Assembly (NCBI RefSeq): GCF_026341035.1
Contig: NZ_JAPEOQ010000001.1
Coordinates: 4,402,001 to 4,466,000, forward strand
Source of the DNA: Streptomyces sp. NBC_01016
Lineage (GTDB): Bacteria; Actinomycetota; Actinomycetes; Streptomycetales; Streptomycetaceae
Direction of reading: 5' to 3'
Length of the DNA stretch: 64,000 nt
Below the pieces are notes generated by a model, which worked only from the letters and a program-made list of their open reading frames with translations, was not told where the DNA came from and did not search any database. The translations under genes and the position numbers were made by a program. Positions 1 through 7,968 of this stretch are shown piece by piece; position 1 is the stretch's first letter, and the number at the start of each line of letters is the position of its first letter.

Positions 1-609
1 CGCTCCCGCCGCGAGTTCGTCGAGCAGTCCGAGGCCGCCGAGCCCACCGAAGACCGGCACGTCGAGCGCCTCCGTCAGCGTGGCCACGGCGGCGGGCGTG
101 GGCGGCGCCTCCGCCTTGACGGCCGCCGCCGCGGGCAACTCCCGTACGACGGTGACGAGATCCGGCGTCGTGATCCGCACGCCGCTGCTCACCGGGTAGT
201 CCTGCACCACGATCGGCGCGCCTGTCGCCTTGTGGACGGCCTGCAGATGCTCGCCGACCACGTCCGGGCGCGGCGAGTTGACCTGCACCATGAGCGCGGC
301 GAGCCGGTCGCCGAGCGCCGCACGGATCTGCGCGGCCTCCTCCACGGCGGGCGCCGTGGACAGCGCGGTGACACCGACGACGAGCGGCAGGTCCACCGAG
401 GCGAGCACGGTGTCGAGCACCCGGCCGCGTTCGGCGGCGTCGAGCCGGGCCGCCTCGCCGAAGACGCCGAGCACGGTGAGGCCGCTCGTGCCGATGTCCG
501 CGTAGTGGCGCACGAGACGGGCCAGCGAGGCCTCGTCGACGTCGAGCGAAGGGCCCGTGAACGGGGTGGCCACCACGCCCCAGACACCGGGCGCGAGGTG
601 ATGTGTCAT
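1..609 (-). CDS. Dihydrodipicolinate synthase (DapA) family lyase, 3' end cut by window
   Basis: The 203 visible residues read as a DapA/N-acetylneuraminate-lyase TIM barrel. An N-terminal GVVATPF strand is followed by a GTSGLTVLGVFGE segment, the DapA substrate-loop region. YPVSSG near residue 143 corresponds to the catalytic-Tyr region and AAVKAEA near residue 169 to the Schiff-base Lys. This family performs class I aldol cleavage or condensation on 2-keto acids; the substrate here cannot be read. ATG is chosen because AAGGAG lies 8 nt upstream. It is the last visible gene of a minus-strand operon, 32 bp after a crotonase, so a role in cleaving a catabolic intermediate is more likely than lysine synthesis (inference). 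The C-terminus lies outside the window. Confidence 0.82.
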   Translation of the reverse strand, partial: MTHHLAPGVWGVVATPFTGPSLDVDEASLARLVRHYADIGTSGLTVLGVFGEAARLDAAERGRVLDTVLASVDLPLVVGVTALSTAPAVEEAAQIRAALGDRLAALMVQVNSPRPDVVGEHLQAVHKATGAPIVVQDYPVSSGVRITTPDLVTVVRELPAAAAVKAEAPPTPAAVATLTEALDVPVFGGLGGLGLLDELAAGA

Positions 610-641
610 GTCGAGCGCTCCTTGTCGTACGGAAGGCTGTG

Positions 642-1460
642 TCAGCGGCCCGGCCACTGCGGCCTGCGCTTCTCGCGGAAGGCGCGCACACCTTCCTCGC
701 CGTCCTCGCTGTCGAGGGCGGCGGTGAGCGCGGGCAGCCGCATCGCGTGGGCCTCGCCGGGCGGCAGATGGCCCGCGCGCTGCACCATCTGCTTGATGGC
801 GCGCAGGGACGTGGGCGCGCAGGCGAGTACGTCGTCCACCCACCGCTCGACCGTCGCGTCCAACTCGCCGTCCGGAGCAACCTCGTTGACCAGGCCCATC
901 CGATGCAGCTCGGCCGCCGGCGCGCGCCGCCCGGTCAGCAGCAGGCCCATCGCCTGGGTGTGCGGCAGCCGGTGCAGGAGCTGGAACACGCCGCCGTCGA
1001 GCGGGATGCGGCCCACGCGGGGTTCGGTGAGGCCGAATTGGGCGTGCTCGGCCGCGATGACGATGTCGCAGCCGAGGACCATCTCCATGCCGCCGCCGAG
1101 CGCGTAGCCGTTGACGCGGGCGATGACGGGGACGTCGAGCGTGGTGCGCAGGCCGAGGCCGCCGAAGCCGTTCGGGTCGAGGTCGGCCCAGTATTCGAGG
1201 CCCGTCTTCGGGGCCGCGTCGGCGGACATGTCGGCGCCCGTGCAGAAGGCGCGGGGACCGCTTCCGGTGACGACCACGGCGCGGATGGCGCGATCGGACT
1301 CGATCTCGGACCAGATGTCGTTCAGTCGGGAAGTCGCCTTGCCGTCAAGGGCGTTGAGGACGGCGGGGCGGTCGATGGTGACGCGGGCGAGATGGCCGTC
1401 ACGGTCCCGCTCGAAGCGGATCTCGTCGACCGGGGGCGCCTCGGCCGGGCTTGCGCTCAT
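642..1460 (-). CDS. Enoyl-CoA hydratase/isomerase (crotonase) family protein
   Basis: A 272-residue crotonase-fold protein, normal family length. The oxyanion-hole and acid/base segment NGYALGGGMEM carries Glu126, and FGLTEPRVG carries Glu146, matching the two catalytic glutamates of mitochondrial enoyl-CoA hydratase, so hydratase chemistry is plausible. The usual PGAGGTQRL segment is replaced by PLDGGVFQLL, so the substrate may be unusual. ATG overlaps the stop of the upstream CoA-transferase gene as ATGA, indicating translational coupling. It presumably acts in the cytoplasm on the acyl-CoA made by that transferase (inference). Confidence 0.88.
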   Translation of the reverse strand: MSASPAEAPPVDEIRFERDRDGHLARVTIDRPAVLNALDGKATSRLNDIWSEIESDRAIRAVVVTGSGPRAFCTGADMSADAAPKTGLEYWADLDPNGFGGLGLRTTLDVPVIARVNGYALGGGMEMVLGCDIVIAAEHAQFGLTEPRVGRIPLDGGVFQLLHRLPHTQAMGLLLTGRRAPAAELHRMGLVNEVAPDGELDATVERWVDDVLACAPTSLRAIKQMVQRAGHLPPGEAHAMRLPALTAALDSEDGEEGVRAFREKRRPQWPGR

Positions 1461-2644
1461 CGCAGGACCCCCTTCTCGCGGAGCAGGGCGATCCGCTCGG
1501 CGTCGTACCCGAGGGATTCCAGGATCTCGTCCCCGTGCTCCCCGAGCCGGGGCGGCACCCGCCGCACCGTCGCCTCAGCCGCCGAGAGCTTGATCGGCGC
1601 GTTGAGCGCGCGGACCGTGCCGGCCACCGGGTGCCGCATCTCGACGATCATCTGGTTGACGGCGGTCTGCTCGTCGTCGAGCGCGTCGGCGAGGCTGCGT
1701 ACCGGGGCGCACAGGATGTCCTGCTCCTCCAGGCGCTTGACCCAGTACTCGGTGGAGCGTCCCGCGACGGCCGTGCGGAAGATCTCCTGGAGTTCGGTCC
1801 GTGCCGCGAACTGCTGGTCCAGCGTGGTCAGTTCGGGACGGAGCGACAGGTCCTCGTCCAGTTCGAGGGCGATGCTGAGGTGATGCAGCGCGTTGTCCCG
1901 GAAGCCGCCGACGAAGATGACAGCGCCGTCGGTGGTCGGGAAGACGCCGGTCAGCGGCATCGCCGCCCAGTTGATCTCGGAGCCCCTGTTGAGCTGCTGG
2001 CAGGCCTCCTGCATCTGCATGTGCAGCATCGAGTCGTACATCGACACCTCGACCCGCTGCCCCTCTCCCGTGCGGTCGCGGTGCAGCAGCGCGAGCAGGA
2101 TGCCCTGGAGCAGGTGCATGCCCGTCGTGTAGTCGCACAGCGTGGTGGCGTACAGGCCGACCGGGTCGTCGTCGGCGGGCCTGCGCCACATCACTCCGCT
2201 GTAGGCCTGCGCGACGGCGTCCTGGCCGCCCTTGTGCGCATACGGTCCCGAGCTGCCGAAGCCGGTGCCGCACGCCCAGATCACGCGCGGATTCAGGGAC
2301 TTCAGATCCTCGTAGCCGAGGCCGAGGCGTTCCATGACGCCCGCGCGGAAGTTGGAGACGACGACATCGGCCGTGCGCGCGAGCTCGCGCACCGCCGCGA
2401 GGCCCTCCTCGGTGCGGGTGTCGAGGGCGATGCTGCGCTTGTTCCGGTTGATCGACAGGAAGATCGGGTTGTCGAGCCCGGCCTCGTCGGGGATCGAGGT
2501 CCGGGAGATGTCGCCGGTCCCCGGACGCTCGACCTTGATGACGTCGGCGCCGTAGTCGCCGAGGAGCTGGGTCGCCGACGGGCCCATGAAGACCTGCGTG
2601 AAGTCGAGGACGGTGACGCCCGTGAGCGGCTGGGTGGTGGTCAT
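1457..2644 (-). CDS. CaiB/BaiF family CoA-transferase
   Basis: 395 residues, typical for class III CoA-transferases. The N-terminus LTGVTVLDFTQVFMGPSATQ and the LGDYGADVIKVERPGTGD segment are family hallmarks. Asp171 in TLCDYTTG fits the catalytic aspartate that forms the acyl anhydride. These enzymes move CoA from one carboxylic acid to another without ATP. Its ATG overlaps the stop of the FAD oxidoreductase (ATGA) and its stop overlaps the crotonase ATG, so the three genes are translationally coupled. It likely activates the acid handled by the operon; the acid itself is not deducible. Confidence 0.9.
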   Translation of the reverse strand: MTTTQPLTGVTVLDFTQVFMGPSATQLLGDYGADVIKVERPGTGDISRTSIPDEAGLDNPIFLSINRNKRSIALDTRTEEGLAAVRELARTADVVVSNFRAGVMERLGLGYEDLKSLNPRVIWACGTGFGSSGPYAHKGGQDAVAQAYSGVMWRRPADDDPVGLYATTLCDYTTGMHLLQGILLALLHRDRTGEGQRVEVSMYDSMLHMQMQEACQQLNRGSEINWAAMPLTGVFPTTDGAVIFVGGFRDNALHHLSIALELDEDLSLRPELTTLDQQFAARTELQEIFRTAVAGRSTEYWVKRLEEQDILCAPVRSLADALDDEQTAVNQMIVEMRHPVAGTVRALNAPIKLSAAEATVRRVPPRLGEHGDEILESLGYDAERIALLREKGVLR

Positions 2645-4041
2645 ACGAGGGCCTCCTGCGAAGGCTGCGAGGGCTGTGCGGCGGTGGCGGTCGTGGCGTT
2701 CGCGGCGGGTACGTCGCCGGGGTCGGCCCCCTGGTCGCGCATCCGGCGCTGGATCACGGCCGGGTCCACATCGCGTACGAGAACGCCCTGTTCGACGGCG
2801 GTGGCCGCGGCGATCCCCGCCGCCTGCCCCATCGCCATGCACGGCGGTATCTCGCGGGACATGCGCTGCGCCTCGGGGGTGGCCGAATAGTGCCGGCCCG
2901 CCACGATCAACTGGTCGACGTCGCGCGGCAGCAGCGACCGGTACGGGTAGTAGTAGTCGCGCCCGCGGGCCACGGAGTCCGTGAAGTGCTGTCGCGCGGT
3001 GATGTCGTCCTTGGTCACCACGTACTCGCCTTCCAGGAGACGGGTCTGCCGTACGCCCATCTGCTCGGCGACGTCCAGCAGGTACGCCTTCTCGAAGCCG
3101 GGCAGCTCCTGGCGGATGGTGTCGAGGGCGGTCGCGATGCGGTCCCGCGCCTCGAACTCGGCTTCGGTGAGGGAGGCAGGGTCGGTGCCGTCGAAGCCGG
3201 TCATGTGGGGGCAGTTGCACCACACCACGCCGGGGATCGGGGTCTTGAGCCACCACAGTTCCCAGGCGCCGCCCAGCATCCGCTTGATCTTGCGGTTGAG
3301 GGCGCGGACCTCGCGCGGGTTTTCCTGCTCGTAGCGTTCGGCGGCGTCGGTGTCGATGCCGCCGAGCCGGAAGACGAGCGTGGTGAGGTAGCCGGCGCTG
3401 GTGTGCGCGGCGCCCGAGCGGGCGGCCACGTCGATGTCGCCGGTGGTGTCGATGACGACGTCGCCCATGACCGCCTGCGGCCCCGACTTGGTCTCGCAGA
3501 CGACACCCTTGAGCACACCGTCCTGGACGATCGGCCGGGAGAACCAGCTGTGCAGCCGCAGCGTGACACCGCTCTCGCGCACCAGGTCGTTGGAGACCCG
3601 CTTCCAGCCGTCCGGGTCGAACGCGACGGCGTAGCAGATGGGCTTGGGGTTGATGTGCTGGTGGAAGTCGAAGGAGCCCCAGCGGCCCCACTTGGCCCAC
3701 ATCTCGGGCGAGGAATAGCGGTCCTCGACCGGCGGATAGACGGCGAGGCCGAGCTTGGCCATCCGCTCCACGTACTCGTCGACGACGCCGGTCACGGTGA
3801 TCTCGTCGCCGTTGATCATGTCGTCGAGCACCAGGACCATGCCGCCGGACGCGAGCCCGCCGAGCGCCGCGTACCGTTCGAGCAGCGTGACGCTCGCGCC
3901 GGTCCGCGCGGCGGCGACGGCGGCGCTGACACCGGCCGGTCCGCCGCCCACGACGACGACGTCGGAGCGCTGGACGACGGGGGCCTCGACCGCTTCGAGA
4001 GCGATGCGGTCGCCCGTCAGGGCAGGGGGAACTACAGGCAC
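2641..4041 (-). CDS. FAD-dependent oxidoreductase (FAD_oxidored type)
   Basis: 466 residues starting at GTG, chosen because AAGGA precedes it by about 8 nt and the Rossmann motif follows at once. VVVVGGGPAG (residues 28-37) with ARTGASVTLLER is an FAD-binding beta-alpha-beta unit. MGDVVIDTTGDIDVAARSG and the C-terminal PRDVDQLIVAGRHYS and MAMGQAAGIAAATAV segments match the FAD_oxidored group, seen in fumarate-reductase-like or thiazole-like flavoproteins. The electron acceptor is unknown. The gene lies 34 bp after the transporter gene and is coupled to the CoA-transferase, so oxidation of the imported acid is a reasonable inference. Confidence 0.85.
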   Translation of the reverse strand: MPVVPPALTGDRIALEAVEAPVVQRSDVVVVGGGPAGVSAAVAAARTGASVTLLERYAALGGLASGGMVLVLDDMINGDEITVTGVVDEYVERMAKLGLAVYPPVEDRYSSPEMWAKWGRWGSFDFHQHINPKPICYAVAFDPDGWKRVSNDLVRESGVTLRLHSWFSRPIVQDGVLKGVVCETKSGPQAVMGDVVIDTTGDIDVAARSGAAHTSAGYLTTLVFRLGGIDTDAAERYEQENPREVRALNRKIKRMLGGAWELWWLKTPIPGVVWCNCPHMTGFDGTDPASLTEAEFEARDRIATALDTIRQELPGFEKAYLLDVAEQMGVRQTRLLEGEYVVTKDDITARQHFTDSVARGRDYYYPYRSLLPRDVDQLIVAGRHYSATPEAQRMSREIPPCMAMGQAAGIAAATAVEQGVLVRDVDPAVIQRRMRDQGADPGDVPAANATTATAAQPSQPSQEALV

Positions 4042-4075
4042 AGCGATGTCCTTACGTTGAGGGTGACGGCCGCGG

Positions 4076-5377
4076 TCAGTCGCCGGCGCGGACCGCGCCG
4101 CGGGCGAAGGCGAGCCGGTAGAGCAGCACACTGAGCAGGCACAGGACGGCCACGTACACCGGGAACGCGGCGGCCGCGCCGTGGTTCTGGAACCAGAGCA
4201 GGACGTAGGGGGCGGTGCCGCCGAAGCCCGCGACGCCGACGGCGTAGCCGATCCCGACACCGGTGACCCGGCAGTGCATGGGCATGAGCGTGGCGGCGAC
4301 CGTGTTGTACAGGCCCATCGTGAACGCGAGGACGGGCGCGCCGACCAGCATCACCACGGTGAACCGGGTGAGTCCCGGGCCCTGGTACACGAGGACGATG
4401 AAGACGAGCGCGGCCGTGCCGAGCCGCGAGATCCAGAACGTTCGGGAGATCCGCGAGCGGTCGGCGATCCGCCCCACCAGCGGGTACAGACACCCGACGA
4501 GGACTCCGGAGAGCGTGGTGATCGCGAAGACGGCCGAGCTGTCCTCGTGGTGGGTGGTGCGGGCCAGGTTGGGCAGGCCGGTCGTCCATGTGTAGTTGAT
4601 GGCCTGGGCGCCGGCGACGACGAACACGATGGTGAGCAGGGCGAGTTTGCGGCGGGCGAGTTCGGCCCACGGTCCTGCGGGCGCCGCGTCCCCGGCGTCG
4701 TCCGTGGTGTCCGCGGTGCTCTCCAGCGTCTCCGGGAGCGCCCTGCGCAGCCACAGGAAGACACCTCCGGCGAGCGCGCCGATGGCGAAGGGGATGCGCC
4801 AGCCCCAGGAGTCGAGTGCGTCCTGGCTCATCACCGAGCTGACGCCGAAGCACACCAACGAGGCGCCCACGATGCCCACTTGGACGTAGAACCCCATGAT
4901 CGCGCCGAACCGGGCGGTGTGTCCTTCGGGCGCGAGTTCCACGGCGTACGTGGAGTTGAGCGGGGCCTCGATGCCGGTGGACACGCCCTGCACGATCCGG
5001 CACAGGAGCAGGATCACGCCCGCCCAGGTGCCGATCGCGGCATGAGTGGGGGTCACGGTGATGACCAGGCTGGTCGCCACCATCGAGCCGATCGAGAAGA
5101 GCATCACTCCCTTGCGTCCCGCCCGGTCGGCGATCCGGCCGAAGACGACGGCGCCGAGCGGGCGCGCCGCGAAACCGACGGCGAAGACGGCGAGTGCGGA
5201 CATGGTGGAGGACAGGGGGTTGGAGGAGGGGAAGAACTGTGGGCCTATGGAGGAGGCGAGCAGGCCGTAGACCATCCAGTCGTACCACTCGACGGCGTTT
5301 CCGCCACCGAGGGCGAGCAGGGCACGACGGGTGGAGACCGGCACACGGGCAGGGGATCTCTGCAAAAGCGATGCCAT
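4076..5377 (-). CDS. MFS transporter, metabolite:H+ symporter (MHS) family
   Basis: 433 residues with about 12 hydrophobic segments. NAVEWYDWMVYGLLAS near residue 27 and AVGFAARPLGAVVFGRIADRAGR near residues 65-90 are the MHS signatures, as in citrate, shikimate, proline/betaine and alpha-ketoglutarate carriers. It should import an organic acid or similar small solute by proton symport across the cytoplasmic membrane. It is the first enzyme-operon gene after the regulator, with GAGGTG before the ATG. Substrate is not identifiable from sequence; context suggests the acid degraded by the downstream genes. Confidence 0.9.
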   Translation of the reverse strand: MASLLQRSPARVPVSTRRALLALGGGNAVEWYDWMVYGLLASSIGPQFFPSSNPLSSTMSALAVFAVGFAARPLGAVVFGRIADRAGRKGVMLFSIGSMVATSLVITVTPTHAAIGTWAGVILLLCRIVQGVSTGIEAPLNSTYAVELAPEGHTARFGAIMGFYVQVGIVGASLVCFGVSSVMSQDALDSWGWRIPFAIGALAGGVFLWLRRALPETLESTADTTDDAGDAAPAGPWAELARRKLALLTIVFVVAGAQAINYTWTTGLPNLARTTHHEDSSAVFAITTLSGVLVGCLYPLVGRIADRSRISRTFWISRLGTAALVFIVLVYQGPGLTRFTVVMLVGAPVLAFTMGLYNTVAATLMPMHCRVTGVGIGYAVGVAGFGGTAPYVLLWFQNHGAAAAFPVYVAVLCLLSVLLYRLAFARGAVRAGD

Positions 5378-5486
5378 CAGGCACCTCGCTGGTCGAGGAT
5401 CGGGCGTGCGCGGATGACGGGCGCGCGCTGCGGTGGGCGCGTCCGGTGGGGTGTGTTCTGCTATCGGGTTCGTCGCGGGGTACGGC

Positions 5487-6074
5487 TCACCACGTGGGCG
5501 GCGTGATCACCCAGACCGAACTGGCCGGTTCGTCACCGGGGTTGGCGTACCAGTGCGGCACGCTGCTGGAGTACGTGATGGAGTCACCGGGGTACAGGCG
5601 GTGTCGGACGCCGTCGAGGTAGACGTCCTTGACCCCGCTCAGCACGATGCCGAACTCCTCGCCGTTGTGCCGGAACGGGGTGTCGCTCGTGTCGTGCCCC
5701 GGCTCGGTCTCCACCCAGATCGACTCGAGCGCCCCGCTCAGGGTCGGCGTGAGCAACTCGTAGCGCGCGCCGGTCAGTTCGGCGGCTCCGTGGAAGTCGA
5801 GGACCCGCCGCTCGTCGTGGCGCACCACGGGCGAGACCTGGTCCGCCAGGTGGAAGAGACGGCCGATGGGGATGTCCAGGCCGTGCGCGATCTGGGCGAG
5901 CGTGGCGAAGGACGGGTTGCCCTTGCCCCGCTCGACCTGACTGATGAGGCCGACGCTGACGCCGGCCGCCTTGCTGAGCGCGTCCAGAGTGAGCCCTGCC
6001 TGCTTGCGGGCCGCCCGCACCTGCAGTCCCACCGTGGCGACGAGGGCGTCCACATCGGGCTTGGCCTCGCTCAT
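5487..6074 (-). CDS. XRE-family regulator with C-terminal cupin domain
   Basis: 195 residues. Residues about 15-70 form a lambda-repressor-like HTH (LTLDALSKAAGVSVGLISQ, then VERGKGNPSFATL). Residues about 120-190 form a small cupin (FRHNGEEFGIVLSG, then YPGDSITYSSSVPHWYANPG) that typically binds a small metabolite. The PuuR-like architecture usually controls a neighbouring catabolic operon. ATG at 6074 is used because a longer frame upstream lacks family sequence. The gene heads the minus-strand cluster 109 bp before the MHS transporter. A palindrome 98 bp upstream is a candidate operator. Confidence 0.9.
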   Translation of the reverse strand: MSEAKPDVDALVATVGLQVRAARKQAGLTLDALSKAAGVSVGLISQVERGKGNPSFATLAQIAHGLDIPIGRLFHLADQVSPVVRHDERRVLDFHGAAELTGARYELLTPTLSGALESIWVETEPGHDTSDTPFRHNGEEFGIVLSGVKDVYLDGVRHRLYPGDSITYSSSVPHWYANPGDEPASSVWVITPPTW

Positions 6075-6171
6075 GGACGTACCTGCCTTGTCGGGTCGAT
6101 TGTCCCCGCGCGGCACGGACACCGGCGGGCTCAACGACGATTGAACTGCACGACGCCGCGTCCGACAAGGG

Positions 6172-6195
6172 TCATGTTGAAATTCTTCAGGATGA
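6172..6195. promoter_or_regulatory. Candidate operator palindrome upstream of the XRE-cupin gene
   Basis: The site reads TCAT, 2 nt, TGAA, 4 nt, TTCA, 2 nt, ATGA, so both half-sites mirror exactly at the spaced blocks. It is in an A/T-rich island that stands out from the surrounding DNA, about 100 bp before the regulator start. Autoregulation is inferred from position and symmetry only. Confidence 0.45.
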
Positions 6196-6274
6196 TGAAA
6201 ACGGCGGCGGGGTCGAGGGCCCACTTCGCGGGGTGGAGAAGTCCACCCCACCGGTCAATGGGCTCACCCGTCCC

Positions 6275-7945
6275 TCAGCCCAACGCCCCCTCGTGGTACT
6301 GCACCCCCGGATTCCACAGCAGGAACCCCTTGATGCCGTCGGAGCGGGCCGCGTCGAGTTGGGCGCGGACCTCCTTGTCGCCGTAGGAGACGCCGAGGGA
6401 GAAGTCCTGGATCCAGGGGACGATCTGCGCGTCGGTGTGCCGCGTCTTCTTCGCGAAGGCGGCGAGGGAGCGCTTGGTGATCGGGTACGGGTGGGAGTTG
6501 GGGTCGGAGACGCCGTACTCGCCCTTGGCCCAGTGCGAGGGGTAGATCATCGGTGAGATGTAGTCGGCCTCCTGCGCGAGCAGGCCGACGTCCTGGGCGA
6601 TCTCCTTCGGCCGGTCGACGGCGATGCCGAACACCGAGACACCGAGGAACGCGTTGTGCTTGCGGACGGCGGCACGTGTCTCGCCGACGACATCGGCGAC
6701 GGACCGCTCGGGCGTGGTGTCACCGAGGCCAGGGAACGACATCTTGCGGATCGGGCCGTCGGGGCGGCGGATGTAGTCGTAGAGGATGTCGTCGAAGCCC
6801 AGCTTCGCGGCCTCCGCGGCCAGGTCGATGTTGTACTGCCGCACCTCCTTGTTCGCGAAGTTGGTGAACGACAACTGGCCGTAGCTGCCGCCGTTGTAGG
6901 CGCCCCCGCCCGGGGTCCGCACCACACGGTCGCGGTGCCCGGACTTCCAGGACTTGGTGGCGAGGATCGGGTCGCGGAAGGCGACGATGCGGCCGACGAC
7001 CGTACCGCCCGCGGCGTGGATCTCCTTGACGGCCTTCTTCGCGTCGTAGTACCCCTTGGCGGCGCCGACGCTCTTCGCGAGCGGCACCTTGGAGGCGTAA
7101 CCGACCTCGCCGAGCTCGTCCTTGATGTCGAGCTGCACGGCGTTGATCTTCTTCTGCTTCAGCATCTTCATGACCGGCTCGCGCAGCGCGTCGGAGGCCC
7201 AGCCCTGGGCGCTGACGTGCACGGCCTTCAACAGCGGCCGGTGCACGGTGAGTTCGGCCTCATGGCGGGCGGTGTTGCCCGCGGCGTCGGTCGCCGTGAC
7301 CGTCGTACGTCCCGGTGGACGCGGGAGCCGGACGGCGAAGGCGCCGTCCTTCGCGGGCTTCGCCGTGTGCCCCGCGACGGTTATTCGCTGTGCGTCGGCC
7401 GCCGTGCCCCTGACGGTGACGGGCTCGCGGAAGCCCTTCGCCTTGGTGTCGGCCACCTTGAGGCGGGGTGCCTCGGTGTCGACCGTCAGTTTTCGGACGA
7501 CCTCGGTGTCACCGGTGGGCCAGGAACCGGGGTGGGTGACGCGCAGTTCGTGTGTGCCGTCCTTGATGTCACCCAGGCCGACGGAGAGGGCGCCGGCGCT
7601 GCCGTGCGCGGCCCGTGTCCGCAGGGGCTTGCCGTCGAGGGTGACCTTGGTGCCCTTGAGTTTGTCGCCCTCGGCGCCCGCGACCTCGAACTCTCCCGTG
7701 CGCAGGAGCTGCGCGCCCAGCTTGCCGTCGTTGGGCAGGCCCACGAGGTTCAGGGTGGTTCCGTGTGCGGCGCGTAGCGAGAGTGTGCCGCCTATGGCGA
7801 GAACCAGTGCGAGCAGTACGCAGACGAGGATGACCGGCCGTCTGCGCGGGAAGCCCGCCGGGGAAGCACTGGCCGCAGGGTCGGAAACGGAACCGGATGA
7901 GCGGGAGGTGGGGGAGCGGAGCCAGTTCTTCCAGTCGAGCCGCAT
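6275..7945 (-). CDS. DUF4015 (putative glycoside hydrolase) membrane-anchored protein
   Basis: 556 residues. A basic N-terminus and one membrane segment (about residues 38-58) place the rest outside the cell. Residues about 65-260 look like Ig/Big-type beta domains (DGKPL, DTEAPRLKV, TDAAGNTA). Residues about 270-556 form a TIM-barrel-like DUF4015 domain: NAVQLDIKDELGEVGY, DILYDYIRRPDG, YISPMIYPSHW. That family is annotated as putative glycoside hydrolase without a settled substrate. ATG is set by GGAGG 8 nt upstream, part of a palindrome shared with the divergent deacetylase gene. The neighbour suggests work on a cell-surface or extracellular polysaccharide (inference). Confidence 0.82.
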   Translation of the reverse strand: MRLDWKNWLRSPTSRSSGSVSDPAASASPAGFPRRRPVILVCVLLALVLAIGGTLSLRAAHGTTLNLVGLPNDGKLGAQLLRTGEFEVAGAEGDKLKGTKVTLDGKPLRTRAAHGSAGALSVGLGDIKDGTHELRVTHPGSWPTGDTEVVRKLTVDTEAPRLKVADTKAKGFREPVTVRGTAADAQRITVAGHTAKPAKDGAFAVRLPRPPGRTTVTATDAAGNTARHEAELTVHRPLLKAVHVSAQGWASDALREPVMKMLKQKKINAVQLDIKDELGEVGYASKVPLAKSVGAAKGYYDAKKAVKEIHAAGGTVVGRIVAFRDPILATKSWKSGHRDRVVRTPGGGAYNGGSYGQLSFTNFANKEVRQYNIDLAAEAAKLGFDDILYDYIRRPDGPIRKMSFPGLGDTTPERSVADVVGETRAAVRKHNAFLGVSVFGIAVDRPKEIAQDVGLLAQEADYISPMIYPSHWAKGEYGVSDPNSHPYPITKRSLAAFAKKTRHTDAQIVPWIQDFSLGVSYGDKEVRAQLDAARSDGIKGFLLWNPGVQYHEGALG

Positions 7946-7953
7946 CAGCAGAT

Positions 7954-7964
7954 CCTCCAGGAGG
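7954..7964. promoter_or_regulatory. Palindromic Shine-Dalgarno shared by two divergent genes
   Basis: CCTCCAGGAGG supplies GGAGG on the minus strand for the start at 7945 and AGGAGG on the plus strand for the GTG at 7969. The two start codons are separated by only 23 bp, so both promoters must lie inside the opposite coding sequence if both starts are right. Confidence 0.65.
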
Positions 7965-7968
7965 TCTC

